A DNA stretch of 17,057 nucleotides from UBA4124 sp964577515 (GCA_964577515.1 CAZNZN010000010.1:1-17057); one strand, 5' to 3'. Positions 1 through 6,928 are shown, counted from the stretch's first letter. Program-made: numbers and translations. The notes: generated from the letters alone by a model not told the origin.

Positions 1-224
<224 letters not shown>

Positions 225-390
225 TGAGATAGTCTTCTCCATTTTTGGAGGGATTGATACGGTTGATTGTCTGCAAAGACAGCGTTGTGGTAGGTGACCT
301 AATACCTACTCCGTGCACAACGGTTAGCGTGCAAAAATCCATGATGTGTATTCTATAGAGCACACCATGGTAGAATGAGGCAATAGAAAG
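225..390 (+). other. Hairpin-rich 3' flank of 16S rRNA (spacer, no gene)
   Basis: This spacer holds no recognisable tRNA or CDS but is full of stem-loops: CUCCA/UGGAG (237-241/246-250) with a UUUU loop; UGUCU/AGACA (268-272/277-281) with a GCAA tetraloop; a long stem 283-295/304-322 built of CGUUGUG/CACAACG and GUAGGU/ACCUAC with a six-base bulge; and CCATG-A-TGTG/CACA-C-CATGG (339-348/361-370). None has a clear U-tract, so processing signals or an unassigned RNA are as likely as a terminator. No CCTCC occurs on the plus strand here, so a displaced anti-SD is not hidden downstream, although a TTCTCC lies at 235-240. Confidence 0.6.
371..376 (+). promoter_or_regulatory. Extended -10 box of the DUF192 gene
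   Basis: TGGTAGAAT (368-376) gives an extended -10 (TGn plus TAGAAT). The ATG lies 14 nt downstream, so the predicted 5' UTR is about 8 nt. The only GAGG nearby (377-380) falls before the predicted transcription start and cannot be a ribosome binding site. Confidence 0.5.
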
Positions 391-870
391 ATGATTACTC
401 ATACTCGCGTTTCAAAAGCATTTTTTATACTTCTCGTAGGAGGAGCACTTGTTGGAGTGCTCCTTTTGCGTTTCTCACCATTTTCTACTGAGAAAAACGC
501 TGGTGTTTTTGAGGGGACTATTACTATAGATGGAAAAGGGATCCCCGTGAGTATCGCTGATACCGAAACAGAGAGAGAACAGGGGCTTTCAGGGACTACA
601 GCACTTCAAAAAGGTTCCGGAAAACTCTTTATTTTTGAACGTCCAGCAAAATATGGCTTTTGGATGAAGGATATGCAATACCCGCTTGATATTGTCTGGA
701 TCGATAGTGATTTTACCGTTGTTGATGTTATGGAGAACATCCTTCCAGAATCATATCCAAGTGTTCTGTACCCAAAACACGAGGCACTATTTGTGGTTGA
801 GGTAAATGCATTTGAAGCAAAGAAGTTGGGTCTTATACCAGGAGCAGTACTTTCAATAACAAAAAAATAA
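391..870 (+). CDS. DUF192 family membrane-anchored protein
   Basis: 159 aa. An N-terminal hydrophobic segment (about residues 9-28) is a signal anchor, so the domain sits outside the membrane. The rest matches the DUF192 pattern: a REQGLSG-type motif near residue 62, then the signature FWMKDM followed by PLDI starting at F90, and a final turn before the strand VLSI. Family members are small beta-rich exported proteins of unknown biochemical role, usually 120-160 aa, so this one looks full length. It is a single gene between the 16S spacer and nrdJ, with its own promoter and a very short predicted leader without a Shine-Dalgarno sequence. Assignment to the family is firm; no function is implied. 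Confidence 0.9.
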   Translation: MITHTRVSKAFFILLVGGALVGVLLLRFSPFSTEKNAGVFEGTITIDGKGIPVSIADTETEREQGLSGTTALQKGSGKLFIFERPAKYGFWMKDMQYPLDIVWIDSDFTVVDVMENILPESYPSVLYPKHEALFVVEVNAFEAKKLGLIPGAVLSITKK

Positions 871-1059
871 GCACTAGTTTTTCTCTTCTGAAAACATCTT
901 CTTTTATAATGCTCGTTTGCCACTTCCTCTTCACAAGCACAGTGTTTCATTTTTGAATGGTCTTTTTTTACGTTTTTTCTATGCGATGTGCGTTTGCTTT
1001 TGTACAATACATAGCACGAAGTAATAGATTAAAAGTTTAAGTAGTACAGACCAAAAGTT
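871..1059 (+). promoter_or_regulatory. Spacer and putative promoter region of nrdJ
   Basis: A perfect TATAAT lies at 905-910 and a TACAAT at 1003-1008, both without a convincing -35. The second would give a leader of about 45 nt. No cobalamin riboswitch signature and no NrdR-like repeat pair was recognised, although the enzyme downstream depends on B12. No ribosome binding site precedes the ATGATG start. Confidence 0.35.
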
Positions 1060-3438
1060 ATGATGACCCCAATCACCCTTACAAAGGCCGATTTGCAAAA
1101 GATTAGAAGTGTTCGTAATCGTGAACTCGAAATTGTACCGTTTGACTTGAGCCGAATAAGTGATGCTGTTATGAAAGCTTTTGCACAAACCAATGAAGGG
1201 GGGCAAACAGAAGCTGATTGGGTAGCGAAAAAGGTCTATAAAGAGCTTTTGGGGCTTAAAAAAGAGAGTAAAGACAAGCAGTTTTTACCTACTGTTGAAA
1301 AAATCCAAGACATTGTAGAAACAGAGCTTATGGTGCTCGGTTTTACTGAAACTGCAAAGTCATATATTCTCTTTCGTCAGGAGCGTGCAAAACTCCGTGC
1401 TGCAGTGGGGACCATGTCAGTGCAAGATAAGAAGCACTTTGAGGATTCAAGTAAATATTTTGCCTCTTCATACGAAGAATTTATTTTTTATCGTACATAT
1501 TCAAAATGGCAGGATGATCTCGGTCGTCGTGAGACATGGGTAGAGGCAATTGATCGGTTCATGGGGTACATGAAGCACCGTCTCGGAAAGAAACTCACTG
1601 AAAAAGAGTATGAAGAAGTACGCCAAGGAATACTGCTTCAGGAGGTCTGTCCTTCAATGCGGCTCCTTTGGTCTGCAGGAGATGCGTGTGAGAAATCAAA
1701 CGTATGGGCATACAACTGCTCATACATCGCTCCAACTACCTGGCAAGACCTTGGCGAGATTATGTACATTCTTATGTGTGGAGCAGGGCTTGGCTTTTCC
1801 GTGGAAACAGAGACAGTACAACAGTTCCCACAAATCAAACGACAAACAGGAAAAAAACTTCCAACACATGTTGTCGCTGACAACAAAGAAGGGTGGGCAG
1901 ATGCGTTTGTCCTTGCTTGTAAAACATGGGCATCTGGTATGGACATTGATTTTGATTATTCAAAGATTCGTCCAAATGGTGCTCGACTCAAAACTGCAGG
2001 TGGACGTGCTTCAGGGCCGCAACCATTGATTGATCTTATTAGTTTTACAAAAACAAAGATTCTTGCTCGCCAAGGGCGTCGTCTTTCAAATATTGACCTC
2101 CACGACATTATTTGTCAGATAGGGCTCATCGTTGTTGCTGGGGGGGTACGACGTAGTGCGCTTATCTCACTTTCTGATCTTGATGATGAACAAATGCGCA
2201 AGAGCAAACAAGGGCAGTTCTGGGTTGAGAATGGACAGCGCTCAATGGCAAACAACTCAGCAGTGTATCTTGAAAAACCAAGTACCGAAGTGTTTCTTGA
2301 GGAGTGGATGGATTTGATTAAGTCAGGAACAGGAGAGCGAGGAATCTTTAATCGTGGAGGGTTGATAAAACAACTTCCAAAGCGCCGTATCGAAAACTGG
2401 AAAGAAGCAGGAATTATTGATGAGAATGACCACATTGTGGATCTCCCAGGGTCAAACCCTTGTGGAGAGATTACGCTTCGGTCAAAGCAGTTTTGCAACC
2501 TCACTTCTATTGTAGTGCGCCCTCGTGATACGGTAGAAGATCTCAAAAGAAAAGTACGTCTTGCGACGATTCTTGGTACCTACCAAGCAACGCTCACTGA
2601 CTTTGGGTATCTTTCAAAGGAATGGAAGCAGAACTGTGAAGAAGAAGCACTGCTTGGATGCTCAATCACTGGATACTATGACAACAAGATTGTTCGCAAC
2701 GATAAAGTGCTTCGTGATCTAAAAGCAGAAGCTATCAAGGTCAACAAGCAGTATGCAAAGAAGCTTGGTATCAATGAGTCTACGTGTATTACCACTATTA
2801 AACCGCATGGAAACTCAGGGCAACTTTTGAACGTAGGATCAGGAATGCACCCATGGTTTGCAAAATACTACATTCGTCGTGTACGTATTGCGGTCAACGA
2901 CCCTCTCTACCGACTGATGATGGATCAAGGTGTTCCGTCAAAACCGGAAGTAGGGTACTCAACTGCCAACTCTACGGTAGCAGTACTTGAGTTCCCAATG
3001 AAAGCACCAGAAGGTGCAATCACTAAAGATAAAGTTTCTGCGCTTGATCTTCTCGGCGAATGGAAGCGACTCAAAGAAAACTATATTGAGCACAACCCAT
3101 CAGTGACAATTTATGTCGGCCCAGACGAATGGCTTAAAGTGGCAAGTTTTGTATATGAAAACTGGGATATTGTTGGGGGACTTTCATTCCTTCCTCGATC
3201 AGAGCACGTATACCAACTCGCTCCTTACGAAGAGATCTCTAAAGAAGAGTATGAAAAGCGAAAGAGTGAAATCAAACATATTGATTTCTCAAAGCTTCTC
3301 TACTATGAGCAAGACGACAACACCAGTGGTGCAAAAGAGTTTGCTTGTGTCTCAGGAGTTTGCTCTATCGATGATGTACTTGCTGAAGAAGCAAAGAAAG
3401 AACAAGCAACAAAAGTAACTGGCGACACAAAAGAATAA
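1060..3438 (+). CDS. nrdJ: Class II (adenosylcobalamin-dependent) ribonucleotide reductase
   Basis: 792 aa. It converts ribonucleotides to deoxyribonucleotides using an adenosylcobalamin-derived thiyl radical. Residues about 10-110 form an ATP-cone-like allosteric domain. The catalytic barrel shows NCSY with C220, NPCGE with C468 and E470, and QFCNLT with C479. The Cys-x-Glu and Cys spacing (468/470/479) matches the C408/E410/C419 triad of the Lactobacillus monomeric enzyme. The C-terminal redox pair is CVSGVC (C763, C768), which regenerates the active-site disulfide. All key residues are present, so it should be active. The nearest homologues should be the monomeric RTPR type with an added ATP cone. 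It is monocistronic with a strong terminator at 3451-3479. Start at 1060 or 1063 (ATGATG). The host must import a corrinoid unless it encodes synthesis elsewhere. Confidence 0.95.
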   Translation: MMTPITLTKADLQKIRSVRNRELEIVPFDLSRISDAVMKAFAQTNEGGQTEADWVAKKVYKELLGLKKESKDKQFLPTVEKIQDIVETELMVLGFTETAKSYILFRQERAKLRAAVGTMSVQDKKHFEDSSKYFASSYEEFIFYRTYSKWQDDLGRRETWVEAIDRFMGYMKHRLGKKLTEKEYEEVRQGILLQEVCPSMRLLWSAGDACEKSNVWAYNCSYIAPTTWQDLGEIMYILMCGAGLGFSVETETVQQFPQIKRQTGKKLPTHVVADNKEGWADAFVLACKTWASGMDIDFDYSKIRPNGARLKTAGGRASGPQPLIDLISFTKTKILARQGRRLSNIDLHDIICQIGLIVVAGGVRRSALISLSDLDDEQMRKSKQGQFWVENGQRSMANNSAVYLEKPSTEVFLEEWMDLIKSGTGERGIFNRGGLIKQLPKRRIENWKEAGIIDENDHIVDLPGSNPCGEITLRSKQFCNLTSIVVRPRDTVEDLKRKVRLATILGTYQATLTDFGYLSKEWKQNCEEEALLGCSITGYYDNKIVRNDKVLRDLKAEAIKVNKQYAKKLGINESTCITTIKPHGNSGQLLNVGSGMHPWFAKYYIRRVRIAVNDPLYRLMMDQGVPSKPEVGYSTANSTVAVLEFPMKAPEGAITKDKVSALDLLGEWKRLKENYIEHNPSVTIYVGPDEWLKVASFVYENWDIVGGLSFLPRSEHVYQLAPYEEISKEEYEKRKSEIKHIDFSKLLYYEQDDNTSGAKEFACVSGVCSIDDVLAEEAKKEQATKVTGDTKE

Positions 3439-3450
3439 GTACACAAACAC

Positions 3451-3479
3451 AAAATCCCTCGCTTATCGCGGGGGATTTT
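3451..3479. terminator. Bidirectional terminator between nrdJ and rnpB
   Basis: A 12-bp stem (3451-3462 with 3468-3479, one G-U) with a five-base loop, flanked by A4 and T4. It can end nrdJ rightward and rnpB leftward. Confidence 0.85.
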
Positions 3480-3484
3480 GATAT

Positions 3485-3798
3485 GGTGTGCACCATAAGC
3501 CGAATTCTGTTTAAGATAGATATTTATCTAGGATGGTTGTTGCCAACCACCTCAAGCGGCACTCTTGATTGCTCAAGCACGGCCTTGCACACAAGTAAGG
3601 ATTTAGCCGTTTCACTCCTTATGTTGCCATATGAACTCATCCATGAAGGATGCCTCCACATTTCTGTTCGGGCGTCTCTGCTCGCACCTCTCGGATTACC
3701 CGTGCGGGTGTTACCCGCTACTTGTACGAATTTGCATCGTTGTGTGTTCGGACTTTCCTCACTTCGTCTTGCGACGAAGCGCATCTATCTGGTGCACC
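3485..3798 (-). ncRNA. rnpB: RNase P RNA
   Basis: Catalytic RNA of RNase P, which matures tRNA 5' ends. Read on the minus strand it begins GGUGCACC (3798-3791), which pairs with the 3' end GGUGCACACC (3494-3485) to form helix P1 with a two-base bulge. The conserved 5' core GAGGAAAGUCC (3760-3750, P4 5' strand) and the conserved 3' block ACAGAAUUCGGCUUAUG (3510-3494) are both present, along with an internal AGUGAAACGG block. About 314 nt is rather short for a bacterial RNase P RNA, so some peripheral helices are probably reduced. A minus-strand promoter (TTGTCA-N17-TAGAGT, 3832-3804) places transcription start close to 3798, agreeing with the P1 end. Apparent reading frames across this region on both strands are spurious. 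Confidence 0.93.
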
Positions 3799-3803
3799 AA
3801 AAA

Positions 3804-3832
3804 ACTCTACCACACTTGACTTTTCCTGACAA
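3804..3832 (-). promoter_or_regulatory. rnpB promoter
   Basis: On the minus strand TTGTCA (3832-3827), 17-bp spacer, TAGAGT (3809-3804). The start predicted about 6 nt later falls on the first bases of the RNase P P1 helix. Confidence 0.65.
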
Positions 3833-3843
3833 TTTGCTATACT
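3816..3843 (+). promoter_or_regulatory. Promoter of intergenic RNA, overlapping the rnpB promoter
   Basis: TTGACT (3816-3821), 16-bp spacer, TATACT (3838-3843). It overlaps the rnpB promoter face to face, so the two should compete for polymerase. The same TTGACT-N16-TATACT layout recurs on the minus strand at 8048-8021. Confidence 0.7.
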
Positions 3844-3849
3844 CTTTTT

Positions 3850-3926
3850 GTGAGTTGATATTCCACAAGATTATTAATCACAACATGCCCAAAAGAAAGG
3901 ACCCCTTCACGGGGGTCTTTTCTTTT
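3850..3926 (+). ncRNA. Candidate small RNA (unassigned), upstream part
   Basis: A short transcript is predicted from the promoter at 3816-3843 to a 15-bp hairpin at 3891-3905/3912-3926, whose A-rich and U-rich arms make it a good bidirectional terminator. The 40 nt before the hairpin contain UUGUGA (3848-3853), which can pair with UCACAA (3878-3883). They also contain CAACAUGCCC (3881-3890), an exact complement of GGGCAUGUUG at 3986-3995. A reading frame starts at the ATG inside this block (3885) but runs through the hairpin and looks non-coding. No known RNA family was recognised. Confidence 0.45.
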
Positions 3927-3952
3927 GTGAAACTTTTTTGTATAGTAGTGGA

Positions 3953-4060
3953 GTCGTGGTCTTCGATCGGCGGCTGCGCTCACAAGGGCATGTTGGTGGA
4001 GTTAGCACCCGCCGTTCCAAGATCATGAAAACACTCTCTGAAAAAATCAGAGAGTGTTTT
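3953..4060 (+). ncRNA. Candidate small structured RNA (unassigned), downstream part
   Basis: A TATAGT at 3941-3946 has no good -35 and may or may not start this unit. The RNA would fold as GGUCUU/AAGAUC (3958-3963/4019-4024) stacked on CGGCGG/CCGCCG (3968-3973/4009-4014), with an alternative internal GGUG/CACC hairpin (3995-3998/4006-4009). It ends in a strong 14-bp terminator, 4028-4041/4047-4060. It is GC-rich in an AT-rich neighbourhood, which favours a functional RNA. It was compared by eye with SRP RNA, 5S, tmRNA and tRNA without a convincing match; a divergent SRP RNA is the first family to test. It may be one RNA with the upstream unit. Confidence 0.45.
4028..4060 (+). terminator. Terminator of the intergenic RNA
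   Basis: A perfect 14-bp stem (4028-4041/4047-4060) with an all-A loop, followed by GTTTTTAT. Confidence 0.85.
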
Positions 4061-4061
4061 G

Positions 4062-4198
4062 TTTTTATAAAAATATTTTTTTCAAAAAGTAATTGATGAA
4101 AAAATTTTTTACGAAACAAAAATAAAAAAATAATTTTAAAAATTTTTTATAAAAATATTTTTTTCAAAAAGTTATCCACAGTTTTTGAAAAAAAATAT
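4062..4198. repeat. AT-rich tract with 29-bp direct repeat and DnaA box
   Basis: Nearly pure A/T over about 135 bp. A perfect 29-bp direct repeat lies at 4062-4090 and 4144-4172 (T5-AT-A5-TA-T7-C-A5-GT). Immediately after the second copy stands TTATCCACA (4172-4180), a perfect match to the DnaA box consensus. This combination of an easily unwound tract and a DnaA box would fit an origin or a DnaA-controlled site, but only one perfect box was found and dnaA is not in the window. A nucleoid-protein binding tract is the alternative. Confidence 0.5.
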
Positions 4199-4226
4199 TG
4201 CATGTGTGTGTTGCATGTACGATAAT
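4198..4226 (+). promoter_or_regulatory. Promoter of the histone-like gene
   Basis: TTGCAT (4198-4203), 17-bp spacer, GATAAT (4221-4226). The transcript would have a leader of about 79 nt. In that leader GUGGUGAU (4235-4242) pairs with AUCAUCAC (4274-4281), enclosing CAAC-A5-GUUG (4257-4269). Confidence 0.55.
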
Positions 4227-4311
4227 TATTGTATGTGGTGATAACGCGTTCACTAACAACAAAAAGTTGGTCGATCATCACAGTACATTAGAAAAAAATA
4301 ATTTTCATTCT

Positions 4312-4407
4312 ATGGCAGCAAAGAAAAAAGCAGCAAAGAAGAAAGTTGCAAAGAAAGCAGCAAAGAAAAAAGTTGCTAAGAAGGCAGCTAAGAAAAAGAA
4401 GAAATAA
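4312..4407 (+). CDS. Tiny lysine/alanine-rich histone H1-like protein
   Basis: 31 aa made almost only of Lys and Ala, with two Val: tandem (A)AKKK(V) units ending in five lysines. Such sequences resemble the C-terminal tails of histone H1 and the bacterial Hc1/AlgP-like DNA-binding proteins; the likely role is nonspecific DNA or RNA binding, but this is inferred from composition alone. The ATG at 4312 is preferred because the in-frame extension back to 4198 runs through the promoter and has unrelated composition. No Shine-Dalgarno sequence precedes it. It lies between an AT-rich tract, a plausible binding target, and secA, and has its own terminator at 4441-4466. The A-rich codons (AAG/AAA/GCA) make the gene look like low-complexity DNA, but the open frame and flanking signals support it. 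Confidence 0.7.
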   Translation: MAAKKKAAKKKVAKKAAKKKVAKKAAKKKKK

Positions 4408-4440
4408 TATTTCTCTCTTTTCTCTCTCTTTCCACTTACG

Positions 4441-4466
4441 AAAAGACCCGGTTTTCCGGGTCTTTT
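4441..4466. terminator. Terminator after the histone-like gene
   Basis: A perfect 11-bp stem AAAAGACCCGG/CCGGGTCTTTT with a TTTT loop, usable in both directions. Confidence 0.9.
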
Positions 4467-4492
4467 CGCGTCTGGAAAAGAAAGGGTTTTTG

Positions 4493-4501
4493 TGGTAAAA
4501 T
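4493..4501 (+). promoter_or_regulatory. Extended -10 of secA
   Basis: TGGTAAAAT (4493-4501) with the ATG 13 nt downstream predicts a 5' UTR of only about 7 nt, too short for a Shine-Dalgarno sequence. Confidence 0.55.
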
Positions 4502-4514
4502 CACAGTCTTACGT

Positions 4515-6812
4515 ATGGCATTTTCATTTTTACAAAACCTTTTTGATAAAGGACAAATCAATAAATATAAGAGCCGTGTTGCTCGGATAAACGCATTAGA
4601 ATCAGAGGTAGCAGCACTTGCTGATGCTGATTTTCCAAAGGAGACAGCGAAGCTTAAGGAACGTCACATACAAGGGGAATCTCTTGATGTGTTGCTTCCG
4701 TATGCATTTGCACTTGTCCGAGAAGCAGCAAAGCGCACAAGTGGCAAACGGCACTACGATGTACAGCTTATTGGTGGAATGGTACTTCACGAAGGAAAAA
4801 TCGCAGAGATGCGCACAGGAGAAGGGAAGACGATGGTTGCAACACTTCCGGTATATTTAAATGCACTTGCAGGCAAAGGAGTACACGTAGTTACTGTCAA
4901 CGATTATCTTGCTCGTCGTGATGCAACATGGATGGGGCAAATCTATAACTTCCTCGGTCTCTCTGTTGGTGTGATCAACGATCAAGAGGCTTCGTTTCTC
5001 TATGACCCTACGCACAAAGAGCTTGATGCAGAACGTGACGAAGAAGGGTCATTCAAGGTAGTACGCGAATTCCTTCGCCCTGTTTCTCGCAAAGAAGCCT
5101 ATGCTGCAGATATTACGTATGGAACCAACAGTCAGTATGGATTTGACTACCTTCGAGATAACTTAGTGCAGACTACTGACCAGATTGTTCAACGAGAACC
5201 ATTTTTTGCTGTTGTTGATGAGGTAGACTCTATTTTGATTGATGAGTCACGTACCCCGCTTATCATCTCTCAACCCGTTGCTGATTCGGAGTCACTCTAT
5301 AAGACAGTAAAAGATGTAGCTGGACAGCTTGTTTTAGGGACTGATTATACCGTTGATGAAAAACAGCGCGCTATTGGTCTTACTGATGAGGGGATTACTA
5401 AAGCAGAAAAACTTCTTGGTATTGACCAGATATATACTGAAAAAAGTGTCAAATACGTACACTATCTTGAGACCGCAATTCGCGCACAAGCACTCTACAT
5501 AAAAGATCGAGATTATGTGATCAAAGACGGAGAGGTCATTATTGTTGACCCGTTTACTGGGCGGATGCAGCCAGGACGTCGCTGGAGTGAAGGGCTTCAC
5601 CAAGCAGTAGAAGCAAAAGAGGGGGTAAAAATAGAACAAGAAACACGCTCTGTTGCATCTATTACGTATCAAAACTACTTTAAGTTTTATAAAAAGCTCT
5701 CTGGTATGACAGGAACGGCAAAAACCTCCGAAGAGGAATTCATGAAAGTATATGCTCTTTCTGTAGTGACAATCCCGACACATCGTCAGTCACAGCGTAA
5801 AGACAACAACGACCTCATATTTATGACTGAACAAGGGAAGTTTGAGGCAATCGCTCGAAAAGTAAAAGAGCTTCACGAGAAAGGACAACCAGTACTTATC
5901 GGGACAGTTTCTGTTGAAAAAAATGAGCTTCTCTCTGCATACTTGAAACGCGCAGGTATTCCGCACCAGGTATTGAATGCAAAAAACCATGAGTCAGAAG
6001 GGACGGTGACCGCACAAGCTGGAAAGAAAGGCTCTGTGGTCATTGCGACAAATATGGCAGGACGTGGTGTCGACATTATCCTTGGAGGAAACCCAAGCAC
6101 ACAAGAACAAGGTGATGAGGTTCGAGCACTTGGAGGGTTGTTCGTTATCGGAACTGAGCGCCATGAAGCTCGCCGCATTGATAACCAGCTTCGTGGGCGT
6201 GCCGGGCGTCAAGGAGATCCGGGAGAGACACAGTTCTACGTATCTCTTGAAGATGACCTCATGCGCATCTTCGGATCAGACCGTATTAAAGGCATGATGA
6301 AACGCCTTGGGATGCCTGAAGATCAGCCTATTACGCACAAGATGGTATCTAGTTCGCTTGAGTCAGCGCAGAAGAAAATCGAAGGATTTCATTTTGATGC
6401 TCGAAAATACACACTTGAGTATGATACTGTGCTCGCACATCAGCGCGCAGTCGTGTACGGACGTCGTCGCGCAATGGTAGAAGGGGATAGTGATCACGTG
6501 AAGCAAACGTTCTTTGCTCTTGGAGAAAAAGAGGTACTGGCTGCACTTGTTGACGAAAAGGCTCCGTCTCTTGGTCATGACGCTTTTTGGGATACTGTCC
6601 GGCGTATTGTTCTCTATACGACAGATACTCTCTGGGTAGAGCATATCGATACACTTGAGCACATGCGACAGTCTGTCGGGCTTCGTGCCTATGGGCAACG
6701 TGAGCCTCTAGTAGAGTACAAAAAAGAAGCAACAAGGCTCTTCCGTGAAATGGAAGCACGGCTAAAAGAGCAAGTAATAGCAATGGTTTCTGGTATTTCG
6801 GTACAAAAATAG
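4515..6812 (+). CDS. secA: Preprotein translocase ATPase SecA (short form)
   Basis: 765 aa. This motor ATPase pushes secretory proteins through SecYEG. Nucleotide-binding domain 1 has Walker A MRTGEGKT (from residue 99) and the DEVD box (D235-E236). The preprotein cross-linking domain follows. The second helicase half has GTVSVEKNE, TNMAGRGVDI and the arginine-finger block QLRGRAGRQGDPG. The helical scaffold and wing end with QSVGLRAYGQREPLVEY. Compared with E. coli SecA (901 aa) it lacks the C-terminal linker and the zinc-binding, SecB-interacting tail. It carries an extra, charged stretch of about 35-40 residues (about 155-193) before the EAYAADITYGTNSQ motif. Neither change touches catalytic motifs. 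It is monocistronic with a near-leaderless start and has exported clients nearby (the lysozyme-like, 174-aa and 350-aa proteins). Confidence 0.97.
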   Translation: MAFSFLQNLFDKGQINKYKSRVARINALESEVAALADADFPKETAKLKERHIQGESLDVLLPYAFALVREAAKRTSGKRHYDVQLIGGMVLHEGKIAEMRTGEGKTMVATLPVYLNALAGKGVHVVTVNDYLARRDATWMGQIYNFLGLSVGVINDQEASFLYDPTHKELDAERDEEGSFKVVREFLRPVSRKEAYAADITYGTNSQYGFDYLRDNLVQTTDQIVQREPFFAVVDEVDSILIDESRTPLIISQPVADSESLYKTVKDVAGQLVLGTDYTVDEKQRAIGLTDEGITKAEKLLGIDQIYTEKSVKYVHYLETAIRAQALYIKDRDYVIKDGEVIIVDPFTGRMQPGRRWSEGLHQAVEAKEGVKIEQETRSVASITYQNYFKFYKKLSGMTGTAKTSEEEFMKVYALSVVTIPTHRQSQRKDNNDLIFMTEQGKFEAIARKVKELHEKGQPVLIGTVSVEKNELLSAYLKRAGIPHQVLNAKNHESEGTVTAQAGKKGSVVIATNMAGRGVDIILGGNPSTQEQGDEVRALGGLFVIGTERHEARRIDNQLRGRAGRQGDPGETQFYVSLEDDLMRIFGSDRIKGMMKRLGMPEDQPITHKMVSSSLESAQKKIEGFHFDARKYTLEYDTVLAHQRAVVYGRRRAMVEGDSDHVKQTFFALGEKEVLAALVDEKAPSLGHDAFWDTVRRIVLYTTDTLWVEHIDTLEHMRQSVGLRAYGQREPLVEYKKEATRLFREMEARLKEQVIAMVSGISVQK

Positions 6813-6817
6813 CTGTT

Positions 6818-6837
6818 GTACCAAAACTCCTTGGTAC
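6818..6837 (+). terminator. Hairpin just after secA stop
   Basis: A perfect 7-bp stem GTACCAA/TTGGTAC with a six-base loop starts 5 nt after the stop codon. It lacks a U-tract and is probably an mRNA 3'-end stabiliser; the real terminator is at 6880-6928. Confidence 0.4.
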
Positions 6838-6879
6838 TATTGCTTTATAAGACATATTTTTTGATATTTTGTCAAAGTC

Positions 6880-6928
6880 TGTGTCATAAAAAACCCTTAT
6901 TTTATAAGGGTTTTTTATGTTTGACACA
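6880..6928. terminator. Long terminator hairpin after secA
   Basis: The core AAAAAACCCTTA/TAAGGGTTTTTT (6889-6917 region) is extended by TGTGTCA (6880-6886) and TGACACA (6922-6928) into a very long inverted repeat. The right arm contains the TTGACA (6921-6926) used by the first downstream promoter. Confidence 0.8.

Noticed and set aside
606..1007. A minus-strand frame of 133 codons opposite DUF192
   Set aside because: It overlaps a clear DUF192 coding sequence and shows no recognisable domain.
3881..3995. A permuted tRNA or two-piece tmRNA formed by CATGCCC and GGGCATG
   Set aside because: The acceptor-like pairing is there, but no T-arm precedes CATGCCC and no anticodon arm follows GGGCATG.
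3483..4028. A long plus-strand reading frame across the RNase P gene
   Set aside because: It crosses rnpB and two hairpins, has no promoter or start context, and its composition is explained by the RNA genes.
4198..4311. An N-terminal extension of the histone-like protein
   Set aside because: It begins inside the promoter and its residues are unlike the Lys/Ala repeat; the ATG at 4312 is the natural start.
6349..6927. A 192-codon minus-strand frame opposite the 3' end of secA
   Set aside because: It starts inside the terminator hairpin and lies opposite conserved SecA codons.
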